The notes beneath the pieces were generated by a model, which worked only from the letters and a program-made list of their open reading frames with translations, did not search any database and had not been told where the DNA came from. From Rhizobium sp. Q54 (lineage in GTDB: Bacteria; Pseudomonadota; Alphaproteobacteria; ATCC43930; CGMCC-115725), in NCBI GenBank assembly GCA_945861155.1, contig CAMATN010000006.1, positions 1-64,000 of the forward strand: a stretch of DNA of 64,000 bases. Direction: 5' to 3'. Of the stretch, positions 9,379 through 18,591 are shown piece by piece. Numbering within the stretch: position 1 is the first letter of the stretch; every line of letters starts with the position of its first letter. The position numbers and the translations under genes were made by a program.

Positions 9379-10089
9379 ATGATGCTTGCAATCGACGGCC
9401 TCTCAGTCAGCTACGGCGGGCTCGCCGCGTTGCGCGGCGTGTCGCTCAACGTCGACGAGGGGCAGTTTGTCGCCATCGTCGGCCCCAACGGCGCCGGCAA
9501 GACCACCCTCTTCAAGGCGATCTCCGGCACCGTCGCGCCGGTCGCGGGAAAAATCTCGTTCGAAGGCCGGGACCTGCTCGCGATACCGCCGGCCGAACGC
9601 GCCCATCTCGGCATCGCGCATGTGCCCGAGGGGCGCCAGGTGTTCGCCTCGATGACGGTTCTCGAAAACCTCGAAATGGGCGCCTATGCGGTCCGTGGGC
9701 GCGCCGAGTGGGAGCGCAACCTCGAGCGCATCCTGAGCCTCTTTCCGGTCCTTGCCGAGCGCCGCCGCCAGCTCGCCGGAACCTTGTCCGGCGGCGAGCA
9801 GCAGATGCTGGCGATCGGTCGCGGCATCGCCTCGGCGCCGCGGCTGTTGCTGCTCGACGAGCCGTCGATGGGTCTCGCCCCTGCCACCGCCGATCTGATT
9901 TTCAACCGCATCGCGGCGCTGCACCGCGAGGACGGCTTGACCCTGCTTCTGGTCGAGCAGCGCGTCGCCGAAGCGCTCGAATCGTGCGATTACGGCTATG
10001 TGCTGGAGACCGGGCGGGTGGCGCTCGAAGGCGCCCACAACGCGCTGATGGCCGACGACCGGGTCCGACGCGCCTACCTGGGGATGTAG
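9379..10089 (+). CDS. Branched-chain amino-acid ABC transporter ATP-binding protein (LivF-like)
   Basis: MMLAIDGLSVSYGGLAALRGVSL; GPNGAGKTTLFKAI; LSGGEQQMLAIGRGIASAPRLLLLDEPSMGLAP. Confidence 0.93.
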   Translation: MMLAIDGLSVSYGGLAALRGVSLNVDEGQFVAIVGPNGAGKTTLFKAISGTVAPVAGKISFEGRDLLAIPPAERAHLGIAHVPEGRQVFASMTVLENLEMGAYAVRGRAEWERNLERILSLFPVLAERRRQLAGTLSGGEQQMLAIGRGIASAPRLLLLDEPSMGLAPATADLIFNRIAALHREDGLTLLLVEQRVAEALESCDYGYVLETGRVALEGAHNALMADDRVRRAYLGM

Positions 10090-10123
10090 GGGGTCGGGAC
10101 GTTCAGCCTTGCGCGCATCCCGC

Positions 10124-11755
10124 CTAAGCCGGGACGCGGAAGCCGACATCGCCCTCGCGCTCGACCTGGTCGACCAACTCGATCTCCCAGCGCAAATAGC
10201 GTTCGCGCGCGCCTTCGCCGGCATAAGGGTCGTAGGGCCGGCGCCAGCAATCGTCGGGCGTGTCGGCCATCGCCTCGCGCCCGGTCGCGAGCGGCAGCCC
10301 GGCGGCCTGCCACGACGCGGTGCCGCCATCGAGCACCCGCGTTTCGGCAAACCCGCTTGTCGCCAACTCGGCGGCGGCGAGGCGGGCGAGTCGCGCATCG
10401 GGCGATGTCAGCACCAGGACCCGCCGTTGCGGCACCCCCTTCAGGCTCCCGGGAAGGCGCGCGCGCACCGCAAACCAGGCGCCGGGGATGTGCCCGGCCT
10501 CGTAGGTTATGCTCGGCGCCAGATCGATCACCGCCGCCTCGCCCTTGTCGAGCAGCGTCTTCAGCTCGGCCGGCGCGATCGTCGCGATTTCGGCGCGTTC
10601 GACCTCGGGGATCGTCGGAAGCGGGTTGCCGTGCGCCAGCGGCCGTCCGGCGATCCCGCCGTCGAGCACGTAAACCTCGGGCCAGCCCATCTGCACCAGC
10701 CACGAGCCGGTCATCACCGCGCGCACCCCGTCATCGTCGACCAGCACGATCCGGGCGTTGCGGGTCGCCATATAGGCGTCGGTCGCCTGGACCAGCTGGC
10801 CGCCCGGCGCCGAGCGCGCAACGGCAAGGTGGCCCGCGGCATATTCCTCGGGGCCGCGCACGTCGAAGACATAGAGCGTGCGCTCGGCGGAATCGCCCTC
10901 GAAGCGGGCCAAGGCCACATCGTCGATGCGCCTGATCCCGAAGCGCTCGGCGACATCGTCCGCCAAAGCGCGCGCCGATGCCAGGCCCTCGGGCGAGGGC
11001 GGCGGCAATGCATCCTCGCGCCCGCGCGCCAGTTCGAGCCCGGCCAATTCCCAGCCCATCGTGCCGTTTTCGAGCGCGACGACCGGGTTCGCGAGCCGGG
11101 CATTGCGCAACGACTGGGCGCCGATGATGCTGCGGGTCCGGCCGGCGCAATTGACGACAACCAGCGTATCGGGCGAGCGCACCCGGTCGGGCACGCGATA
11201 GACCAGCTCGGCGCCGGGACAGTCGAACGCGCCGGGGATGCTCATGTTGCGGAATTCGCCGATCGGCCGGCTGTCGACAATCAGCACATCGTCGCCGCGG
11301 TCGAGCCGCCGCTTCAATTCGGAGGCGGCAATGTGCGGCGTGCCGGAACGATGCTCGACCAGTTCGCCAAACGCCTTGCTCGGCACGTTGATCCCGGTGA
11401 ACAGCTCGAACCCGGCCGCCGCCCAGGCGCGGCTGCCGCCCGCCATGATCGCGACGTTGCGATACGCCATCAGGGCGAGTTTGGCGGCGGCGCGCTCTGC
11501 CAGACCTTCGTACCCGCCGTCATTGACGACGATACGCGCGAGCGGCCGCGGCACCAGGCCGCGGATCAGCAATTCAAGGCGCGACAGCGGCAGCGAATTG
11601 GCGAAGAACGGATGGCCCTCCTCGGAAAAGACGCCCTCCTCGCGCACATCGAGCAGCGCCATCTCGGAGCCGTCACGCAGCATCGCCCGCACCTCCGCCG
11701 GCGAGACTACAGGGGTCGCGATGCCGGGAAGACCATCGTCGCTGGCGATCGTCAT
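10124..11755 (-). CDS. Multi-domain (four-module) rhodanese-like protein
   Basis: Four repeated rhodanese modules (VALLDVRE/LIVDSRPIGEFRNMSIPGA/VFDVRGPEEYAAGHL/VIDLAPSITYEAGHIPGA); one NCAGRTRSI active-site loop. Confidence 0.88.
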   Translation of the reverse strand: MTIASDDGLPGIATPVVSPAEVRAMLRDGSEMALLDVREEGVFSEEGHPFFANSLPLSRLELLIRGLVPRPLARIVVNDGGYEGLAERAAAKLALMAYRNVAIMAGGSRAWAAAGFELFTGINVPSKAFGELVEHRSGTPHIAASELKRRLDRGDDVLIVDSRPIGEFRNMSIPGAFDCPGAELVYRVPDRVRSPDTLVVVNCAGRTRSIIGAQSLRNARLANPVVALENGTMGWELAGLELARGREDALPPPSPEGLASARALADDVAERFGIRRIDDVALARFEGDSAERTLYVFDVRGPEEYAAGHLAVARSAPGGQLVQATDAYMATRNARIVLVDDDGVRAVMTGSWLVQMGWPEVYVLDGGIAGRPLAHGNPLPTIPEVERAEIATIAPAELKTLLDKGEAAVIDLAPSITYEAGHIPGAWFAVRARLPGSLKGVPQRRVLVLTSPDARLARLAAAELATSGFAETRVLDGGTASWQAAGLPLATGREAMADTPDDCWRRPYDPYAGEGARERYLRWEIELVDQVEREGDVGFRVPA

Positions 11756-11980
11756 GGTTCTCTCTCCTTACCACCGAGCCCGAGCATAGCAACCCCCGGC
11801 AGCAGCTTCCATGCCGCCGCCTGCGATACAGGCAATAATCGATTTTTCGCCGCGCGTGCCCGGCTGGGTTGCGCGTTAGGCGCCTGTTGATGCCGTGTTG
11901 ATGCCCGGGGCGTAGTTGAACCCGACCGAAAGGATACCTATGATCACGCCGGGCAATCCGAACACCGCGGAGTCAAATAG

Positions 11981-12511
11981 ATGGCAATCTCCGACCCCTC
12001 CGGCATGTCATGGGCCGAGGGATGGGGACACAGCGAGCCTACCGGGCGCAACCGCCGCGAAGCCGAACGCGTGATCGCCTATTGGAAAGGCAAGCTGGCG
12101 GAACTCGGCGCCGAAATGACCGTCGCCGGTCTCGATCTCGGCAGGATCAACAGCAAGGATTGGTCGAACCGGTTCCTGATCGCGGTCGACCCGATGGTCG
12201 AGCGATCCGCGCTGGTCCTCTATGGCCCCAAATTCGCCCAGCTGCTGCATCTGCCGCCGCAAGCCAGGGCGGATCTGCCGATATTGCGCCAGTTGCCGCG
12301 GCGCTATGCCGAGGTTTTCCTGCGCGGCTGCACCGAAGCGCAGAAGGAAATGGCGCCGGTGCGGCTCGAAGGCGATGTCGAGCGCTACGACAACCGGATC
12401 GAGCAGTATCGGGTCGTGTTCATCCCGGTCGGGGTCAAGCCGAATTCGCTGACTTGTTTTGCGTTCGGCGCGTTCAGCAGCCGGATCGTCGAACCGGCGG
12501 TATCGGCCTGA
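11981..12511 (+). CDS. Hypothetical protein, PAS-like (tentative)
   Basis: 176-aa ORF with a late Arg/Glu-rich region (CTEAQKEMAPVRLEGDVERYDNRIEQYRVVFIPVG) resembling alphaproteobacterial PAS_5-type proteins. Confidence 0.55.
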   Translation: MAISDPSGMSWAEGWGHSEPTGRNRREAERVIAYWKGKLAELGAEMTVAGLDLGRINSKDWSNRFLIAVDPMVERSALVLYGPKFAQLLHLPPQARADLPILRQLPRRYAEVFLRGCTEAQKEMAPVRLEGDVERYDNRIEQYRVVFIPVGVKPNSLTCFAFGAFSSRIVEPAVSA

Positions 12512-12592
12512 GCCTGGCGGCGGCTCTCTCGCCAAGCTCGACCTCTCTCCCTAAAATGCGCGTTGTCGCGCCGGAATCTGGGTTTCCCGCAA

Positions 12593-13819
12593 ATGCCCGA
12601 AGAGTTTTACCGCATCAAGCGCCTGCCGCCTTACGTCTTTGCCGAGGTCAATGCCCTCAAGGCGCAAGCGCGCGCCGAGGGCCGCGACGTCATCGATCTG
12701 GGCATGGGCAACCCCGACGGGCCGACCCCGCCGCATATCGTCGCCAAGCTGGTTGAGGCCGTGCAGAACCCGAAAACGCACGGCTATTCATCCTCGCGCG
12801 GCATCGCCGGGCTGCGCCGCGCCTATGCCGGGTACTACCTCAGGCGCTTTAATGTGGAGCTCGATCCGGAGCGCGAGATCATCGTCACGTTGGGGTCGAA
12901 AGAAGGTCTTGCCAATTTGGCCCAGGCGATTACCGCGCCGGGCGACACGATCCTCGTGCCGAACCCGTGCTACCCGATCCACGCCTTCGGCTTCATCATG
13001 GCGGGAGCCGCGGTGCGGCATGTGCCGATCGGCCCCGATGTCGATTTTCTCGGCGAACTGAAAAAGGCGGTGCAGCACAGCATCCCGGCGCCGCTCGCGA
13101 TCGTGCTCAATTTCCCGGCCAACCCGACGGCGCAGACGGTGGATCTCGATTTCTACGGCGAGATCGTCGAGTTCTGCCGGCACCACAACATCATCGTGCT
13201 GTCCGACCTCGCCTATGCCGAGATCTATTTCGACGGCAAGCCGCCGCCCTCGATCCTCGAAGTGCCAGGGGCGCGCGACATCGCGGTCGAGTTTTCCTCG
13301 CTCAGCAAGACCTATTCGATGGCCGGTTGGCGGATCGGCTTCGCGGTCGGCAACGAGCGGCTGATCGCGGCGCTGGGGCGGGTCAAATCCTATCTCGACT
13401 ACGGCGCCTTCACCCCGATCCAGGTCGCCGCGACGGCGGCGCTCAACGGCCCGCAGGACTGCGTCGCGGAGGTGCGCGAGCGTTACCGCGCGCGCCGCGA
13501 CGTGCTGGTCGACGGCCTCAGGCAGGCCGGCTGGGAAATACCGGTCCCGGCCGCCTCGATGTTCGCCTGGGCCCCGATCCCGCCCGAGTTCCGCGGCATC
13601 GGCACGCTCGCCTTCTCCAAGCTCTTGCTCGAACGCGCCAATGTCGCGGTCGCGCCGGGGGTCGGCTTCGGCGAGTACGGCGAGGGCTTCGTGCGCATCG
13701 CGCTCGTCGAAAACCCGCAGCGCCTGCGCCAGGCAACCCGCAACATCAAAGCCTTCCTCGCCGGCCGCAACGACCTCCCCGAACTGCGCCGTGGCGCCCA
13801 GGCCGTGGCGGCGAAGTAG
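12593..13819 (+). CDS. PLP-dependent class I/II aminotransferase
   Basis: MPEEFYRIKRLPPYVFAEVNALKAQARAEGRDVIDLGMGNPDGPTPPHIV; SLSKTYSMAGWRIGFAVGN PLP-lysine region. Confidence 0.9.
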   Translation: MPEEFYRIKRLPPYVFAEVNALKAQARAEGRDVIDLGMGNPDGPTPPHIVAKLVEAVQNPKTHGYSSSRGIAGLRRAYAGYYLRRFNVELDPEREIIVTLGSKEGLANLAQAITAPGDTILVPNPCYPIHAFGFIMAGAAVRHVPIGPDVDFLGELKKAVQHSIPAPLAIVLNFPANPTAQTVDLDFYGEIVEFCRHHNIIVLSDLAYAEIYFDGKPPPSILEVPGARDIAVEFSSLSKTYSMAGWRIGFAVGNERLIAALGRVKSYLDYGAFTPIQVAATAALNGPQDCVAEVRERYRARRDVLVDGLRQAGWEIPVPAASMFAWAPIPPEFRGIGTLAFSKLLLERANVAVAPGVGFGEYGEGFVRIALVENPQRLRQATRNIKAFLAGRNDLPELRRGAQAVAAK

Positions 13820-13835
13820 GCCTTGCGCCGGACTA

Positions 13836-14249
13836 TTAGGTGCCCAGTATCGGAATCTGAAGCGCTCCGGCCGCAGCGCACAAGGCGGTATCGAGCGAGG
13901 CCAGCGGCAGCGCGCGTCGCTGCGCCAGTTCAAGATAGGCAGCGTCATAAAGCGTCAGGGCGAAGCGGTCGGCGAGCTGCAAGGTGGTAGTCCAGGCGTA
14001 GGTCCCGGTCTCTGGATCCCCGGCGATCGACAATAGCTCAAGGACATTGAGCGCTTCCGCCCGGAACGCGGGGGTAATGCGACCGCGCCGGACCGCGACG
14101 GTTAAACCATTCACGACCTCAAGGCGCCAGAGCGTGGGAACGACGCAACCCCTGGCGGCGATGATGTCGAATACTGCGCGGACCGCGTCGGTCGTTTCAT
14201 TGGGATAGATCCAAGCAAGGGTGGCCGAGCAGTCGAGCACCAAGCTCAT
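13836..14249 (-). CDS. PIN-domain toxin (VapC family)
   Basis: MSLVLDCSATLAWIYPNE...; LTLYDAAYLELAQRRALPLASLD; overlaps the upstream antitoxin by 4 nt. Confidence 0.88.
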   Translation of the reverse strand: MSLVLDCSATLAWIYPNETTDAVRAVFDIIAARGCVVPTLWRLEVVNGLTVAVRRGRITPAFRAEALNVLELLSIAGDPETGTYAWTTTLQLADRFALTLYDAAYLELAQRRALPLASLDTALCAAAGALQIPILGT

Positions 14250-14497
14250 CGTCGTCCTTCATCGCGATAAGCCTTCCATTCATCCCAGTCGAACGGTCCG
14301 TGATTTTCCTTTTTTGCTCTGTCGCGTAGGCGCTGTATCGCCGCCCGCGCTTCGTCGCGATTGGGACGCCCTTTGGGCGGCACAAGACGGGCGACCTCCT
14401 TGCCATGCCTGGTGATGACCACCTCTTCGCCTTGCTCCACCAAATCCAGCAGAGCGCTGAGCTTGTTTTTCGCCTCGAAGGCACCGACTTCCCTCAT
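14246..14497 (-). CDS. Phd/YefM-family antitoxin
   Basis: MREVGAFEAKNKLSALLDLVEQGEEVVITRHGKEVARLVPP. Confidence 0.9.
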   Translation of the reverse strand: MREVGAFEAKNKLSALLDLVEQGEEVVITRHGKEVARLVPPKGRPNRDEARAAIQRLRDRAKKENHGPFDWDEWKAYRDEGRR

Positions 14498-14508
14498 CTC
14501 GACTCCAG

Positions 14509-14525
14509 GCTAGCTGACAGCTAGC
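14509..14525. promoter_or_regulatory. Perfect 8-bp inverted repeat GCTAGCTG-A-CAGCTAGC, candidate toxin-antitoxin operator
   Basis: Palindrome lies 11 nt upstream of the antitoxin ATG (14497, minus strand). Confidence 0.5.
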
Positions 14526-14613
14526 TTATGATGCGGACAGCAGCAAGGCAATGGCTCGCATTGACTTCCCGCGCCCCGCTCCCTATCTTGCGGCGCTCCC
14601 GAGGGACCGTGTC

Positions 14614-14739
14614 ATGAAAATAGCCAACTCATTGAAAACGTTGAAGAAGCGCGACAAGAACTGCCGCGTCGTGCGGCGCAAGGGGCGGGTATACGTGATC
14701 AACAAGGTCAACCCCCGCTTCAAGGCCCGCCAGGGCTAA
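14614..14739 (+). CDS. rpmJ: 50S ribosomal protein L36
   Basis: [41 protein letters not shown], 41 aa. Confidence 0.95.
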   Translation: MKIANSLKTLKKRDKNCRVVRRKGRVYVINKVNPRFKARQG

Positions 14740-14828
14740 GCCTCTCCGGTCGCGGGAGCGGCCCGCGGGAAGACAAGGCGCGCGAGGGTTGGATCCCGCA
14801 ATCGCGGGCGCCGATCGCGCTGGCCTCC

Positions 14829-16775
14829 ATGGTTTCAGTAGCTCCGTGCCCTTGCGTTTTGAGCGCCGTTTCCGTTCAATTCACGCGATTAGCGTGGAGC
14901 ATCGCCGATGGGCTGGTTTTCGATTGCAGCCGTAACTGGTTTCCTGGTTTACAGCTGGTGTGGTCGGTTCGTCAGCAAAATCCGGCCCGTTTTAAGATCG
15001 CCATAATATCGACGATTCTGATTTGTTTGCTCGGCGTCGGGACCGAGTTTAATCATTTTTGGCCCAATTGGCAGCGGGTCGATCAAAATGGTATCTTAGC
15101 CCCACTCTACCATAGTATACGGCAGGCCATCGATTATTTCCTTCGCGCGTCCCGGCTTATGCTTAAGCATTGGGCGGCTTTGATTGAAACGGGAACTGCC
15201 GCCCGTATCGTCCTTGGTACCCTACTCGGAGCCGGCATCGGTTACGCAACTGACCGAAAAAGGAACCCGGCGCCCGGCACACCCTTGCTGATGGGCGAAG
15301 GCCGCCAATTTTACGCGTGGATCGGCCTCGCGCTCGTCCTCCTCGGTCTTATTGCGCCCCATGCCGACAGGTGGCTGGCGGCTGCAACCGGTTTCAAGAC
15401 AGCGATTATCGAGATCCAGCTGGCTAACATCTCTACAAAACACAAATTTATCGCTCCTGAATTTGATAGAACCTTTACTGAGCAAGCGATACTTCCCATA
15501 GTAGCGAGATATCCCGAAAGGATTTTACAAGATATCGAATTCAAAAAATTCCAAATAGAAGAACAGGAGGTAAACACGCTCTTCGGCCTCACAATGCCTT
15601 GGCAAATATCGTCCGACGAAGAAAAAAAGAACCTAGAAGAGCACAAAAAGGTGCGCGATTCCATGACAGCGATCCACCTCGTCTTCGAGAAGACCATTTC
15701 TCCGGCGGCGAAATGCATGGAGGAAGCCATCGGGCGCGGTTTAAGTCGCCAGTACGCTCGTGAGATCGCGAGACCCGTCGCCGAATTAACGGCAGAAATC
15801 ATAGGATTCAGCGAGCTTTTAGAAAAACGTGAACACGAAGAAGCCCAGGCCTCGGCTGACCAGAAGCAGGACGCCAATTCTCGCAAAAAAAAGATAGAAG
15901 AACACCTCATTGAAACGCGCGAAAATCTCCAAAAGGAGTTGGAACGTATAGCCTTGCCGGGAAGGCTTCCGCGTTCTTGGAGCGCGCATGGTTGCAAGTG
16001 GCCGGATTTCACGGCAAAATCCTCGGATCTCGACCACGCTAAATACAGGGGTCTTCCCTATTTACACACAGCCATGGCGGCGATATTATCGCTCGCGGAC
16101 TACGAACGATTGGCGTTCACGTTTTTAGAACGGGAGATACAAAAAAAACAATTCAAATTTATGGACTACCAACTTCCCTACTTTCATTACAGATTATTGC
16201 TGGCGCGCAACGAGCCGGTCACTGAATATCTGCATCATCTCGACAAAATACGAGAGGTAGCGCACGAGCGCTTGGACGTGCTAGACCGGGTAGAGAAGCG
16301 TTGCGCCGGAAAGTGCGATAATAAAAAATCGAGATCCATAGAGGAAATCAGGGCGCATGCGAAACATGCCGATGCCTACGCGATGGTCTTAATACTTGTC
16401 GGCGTAGCCCAGGATCTCGCGGCAGGAACTGAGGGAGCTGGATCGCTGGCGCCGCTGGCGATCGAATACGCCAAGAGTTTGGACAAACTCGTTCAAGACC
16501 CAGCATCCACCAGCAACGGGACGTTCGATGCAACCGAGCGCGAGGCAGCTCGCGACGCCGTGGCATTTATCACGATTGTCGTCGAAGCACGCAAGCCTAG
16601 CCCGGACCAAAAAATAATCAAGGATGCCGTGGCGTCCCTGGAACAAGTTATCTCTACCCAAGGCGTTAGACTTGGCAATCAGCTTAGAAGCGGTACCGTA
16701 GACGAGCGCGATCGCGTTCTACGCGACCGGGCGCGCGCGCATCTTTCTTCCGCGCGCCCCTTGGCCGGGGAATAA
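14829..16775 (+). CDS. Orphan membrane-anchored coiled-coil hypothetical protein; N-terminus uncertain
   Basis: About three hydrophobic segments (IAIISTILICLLGVG, ARIVLGTLLGAGIGY, FYAWIGLALVLLGLIAPHA) then a long charged helical region. Visibly AT-richer than neighbours. No SD before ATG 14829. Confidence 0.65.
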   Translation: MVSVAPCPCVLSAVSVQFTRLAWSIADGLVFDCSRNWFPGLQLVWSVRQQNPARFKIAIISTILICLLGVGTEFNHFWPNWQRVDQNGILAPLYHSIRQAIDYFLRASRLMLKHWAALIETGTAARIVLGTLLGAGIGYATDRKRNPAPGTPLLMGEGRQFYAWIGLALVLLGLIAPHADRWLAAATGFKTAIIEIQLANISTKHKFIAPEFDRTFTEQAILPIVARYPERILQDIEFKKFQIEEQEVNTLFGLTMPWQISSDEEKKNLEEHKKVRDSMTAIHLVFEKTISPAAKCMEEAIGRGLSRQYAREIARPVAELTAEIIGFSELLEKREHEEAQASADQKQDANSRKKKIEEHLIETRENLQKELERIALPGRLPRSWSAHGCKWPDFTAKSSDLDHAKYRGLPYLHTAMAAILSLADYERLAFTFLEREIQKKQFKFMDYQLPYFHYRLLLARNEPVTEYLHHLDKIREVAHERLDVLDRVEKRCAGKCDNKKSRSIEEIRAHAKHADAYAMVLILVGVAQDLAAGTEGAGSLAPLAIEYAKSLDKLVQDPASTSNGTFDATEREAARDAVAFITIVVEARKPSPDQKIIKDAVASLEQVISTQGVRLGNQLRSGTVDERDRVLRDRARAHLSSARPLAGE

Positions 16776-16806
16776 TCGGATTAGATTTAAACCCTAGGAG
16801 GAACGG

Positions 16807-16911
16807 TTACGGGCCGCCCTTCGTCGCCTGGGCAATCGCCAACGCCGAGATCCACGGGGAGAGTGCGACCCCCATTGCGATCACGATGGCTAGCATCCAT
16901 AGACGTCTCAT
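16807..16911 (-). CDS. Small hydrophobic protein, 34 aa (MRRLWMLAIVIAMGVALSPWISALAIAQATKGGP)
   Basis: ATG at 16911 with AGGAG 8 nt upstream; single hydrophobic helix; absent from the supplied ORF track. Confidence 0.5.
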   Translation of the reverse strand: MRRLWMLAIVIAMGVALSPWISALAIAQATKGGP

Positions 16912-17091
16912 GTTCCGCACTCCTAGTCGGACGTTTCGGTACTATAGACTAGCGCCGCCTCTTTGCAAGATGAATCGTGGCGACTTCTGGGCATCTAGAT
17001 AACGGCCCGTTCCGGCGCGCATTCCGGTCTCGCCGGAGAAAATGTTCGGGTGCTCCGGCGAACCATGGTAATCGCAGGAAGGAGAGCGGCC

Positions 17092-18579
17092 ATGCAAATG
17101 CCCCTGCCCGATGCTGCGGTCATCCTCAGACGCGACGAGATCGCGGCGGCGCTGCGGCTTATCGTGCCCGGCGAAGGGGTCATCGTCTCGGAGCCGGAGC
17201 GGCGCGCCTATGAAAGCGACGGGCTGACCGCCTATCGCCAGCCGCCGCTCGTCGTGGTGTTGCCCTCGACCCTCGCGCAGGTCGCTTCGGTCATGCGCTA
17301 TTGCCGCGACGAGGGCATCAAGATCGTGCCGCGCGGCGCCGGCACCTCGCTGTCCGGAGGCGCATTGCCGTTGGCCGACGGCGTGCTGCTCGGCATGGCC
17401 AAGTTCAACCGCATCCTCGATATTGATTACGACAATCGATGCGTCGTCGCCCAGCCCGGCGTGACCAATCTGGGCATCAGCAATGCCGTCGCCGGGGCCG
17501 GCTTTTATTACGCGCCCGATCCCTCCAGCCAGATCGCCTGCACGATCGGCGGCAATGTCGCGGAAAATTCGGGCGGCGTGCATTGCCTTAAATACGGCCT
17601 GACCACGAACAATCTGCTCGGCCTCGAAATCGTGCTGATCGACGGCGAGATCGTGCGGCTCGGCGGCAAGCATTTCGACGCCGGGGGATATGATCTGATG
17701 GGGGTGCTGACCGGCTCCGAGGGGCTGCTCGGGGTCGTCACCGAGGTCACCGTGCGCATCCTGCCGAAGCCCGCGACCGCGCGCGCCCTGCTGATCGGCT
17801 TTGCCGAGACCGAGGATGCCGGCAATTGCGTCGCCGCGGTGATCGGCGCCGGCATCATCCCGGGCGGCATGGAGATGATGGACCGCCCGGCAATCCACGC
17901 CGCCGAGGATTTCGTGCGTGTCGGCTATCCGCTCGATGTCGAGGCGCTGCTGATCGTCGAACTCGATGGGCCGGCGATCGAGGTCGATCATTTGATCGAC
18001 AAGGTCGAGGCGATCGCCCGCGCCAACCGCGCGACCTCGATCCGGATCAGCCGGGACGAAGCCGAGCGGGTCGCCTTCTGGTCGGGGCGCAAGGCCGCGT
18101 TTCCGGCGGTCGGACGGATCTCGCCCGACTATTACTGCATGGACGGCACGATCCCGCGCGCCCGCCTCGCCGAGGTATTGGCGCGCACGCGCGAGCTGTC
18201 GGAGCAATACGGGCTTCGCGTCGCCAACGTGTTCCATGCCGGCGACGGCAATCTGCATCCGCTGATCCTCTACGACGCCAACCAGCCGGGCGAGATCGAG
18301 CGGGCCGAGGCGTTCGGCGCCGATATCCTGCGGCTGTGCGTGGCGGTCGGCGGCGTGTTGACCGGCGAGCACGGGGTCGGGGTCGAGAAGCGCGATTTGA
18401 TGGGGGTCATGTTCAACGACGCCGACCTCGCCCACCAACAGCGCCTCAAATGCGCCTTCGATCCCGACGGCTTGCTCAACCCCGGCAAGGTGTTCCCGCA
18501 ACTGCATCGCTGTGCCGAATTGGGCCGGCTGCATGTCCACGCCGGCCGGCTGCCGCACCCCGATCTACCGCGGTTCTGA
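17092..18579 (+). CDS. glcD: Glycolate oxidase subunit GlcD (FAD-linked oxidase)
   Basis: KIVPRGAGTSLSGGALPLADGVLLGMAKFNRILDID; HAGDGNLHPLILYD; GEHGVGVEKRDLM. AAGGAGAG precedes ATG 17092. Confidence 0.93.
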   Translation: MQMPLPDAAVILRRDEIAAALRLIVPGEGVIVSEPERRAYESDGLTAYRQPPLVVVLPSTLAQVASVMRYCRDEGIKIVPRGAGTSLSGGALPLADGVLLGMAKFNRILDIDYDNRCVVAQPGVTNLGISNAVAGAGFYYAPDPSSQIACTIGGNVAENSGGVHCLKYGLTTNNLLGLEIVLIDGEIVRLGGKHFDAGGYDLMGVLTGSEGLLGVVTEVTVRILPKPATARALLIGFAETEDAGNCVAAVIGAGIIPGGMEMMDRPAIHAAEDFVRVGYPLDVEALLIVELDGPAIEVDHLIDKVEAIARANRATSIRISRDEAERVAFWSGRKAAFPAVGRISPDYYCMDGTIPRARLAEVLARTRELSEQYGLRVANVFHAGDGNLHPLILYDANQPGEIERAEAFGADILRLCVAVGGVLTGEHGVGVEKRDLMGVMFNDADLAHQQRLKCAFDPDGLLNPGKVFPQLHRCAELGRLHVHAGRLPHPDLPRF

Positions 18580-18591
18580 CCTACGCTTCAC

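Noticed and set aside
10109-11890. 593-aa plus-strand ORF
   Set aside because: Antisense of the rhodanese gene; GC-rich shadow ORF with no domain-like sequence.
16942-18558. 538-aa minus-strand ORF
   Set aside because: Antisense shadow of glcD, which has clear family motifs.
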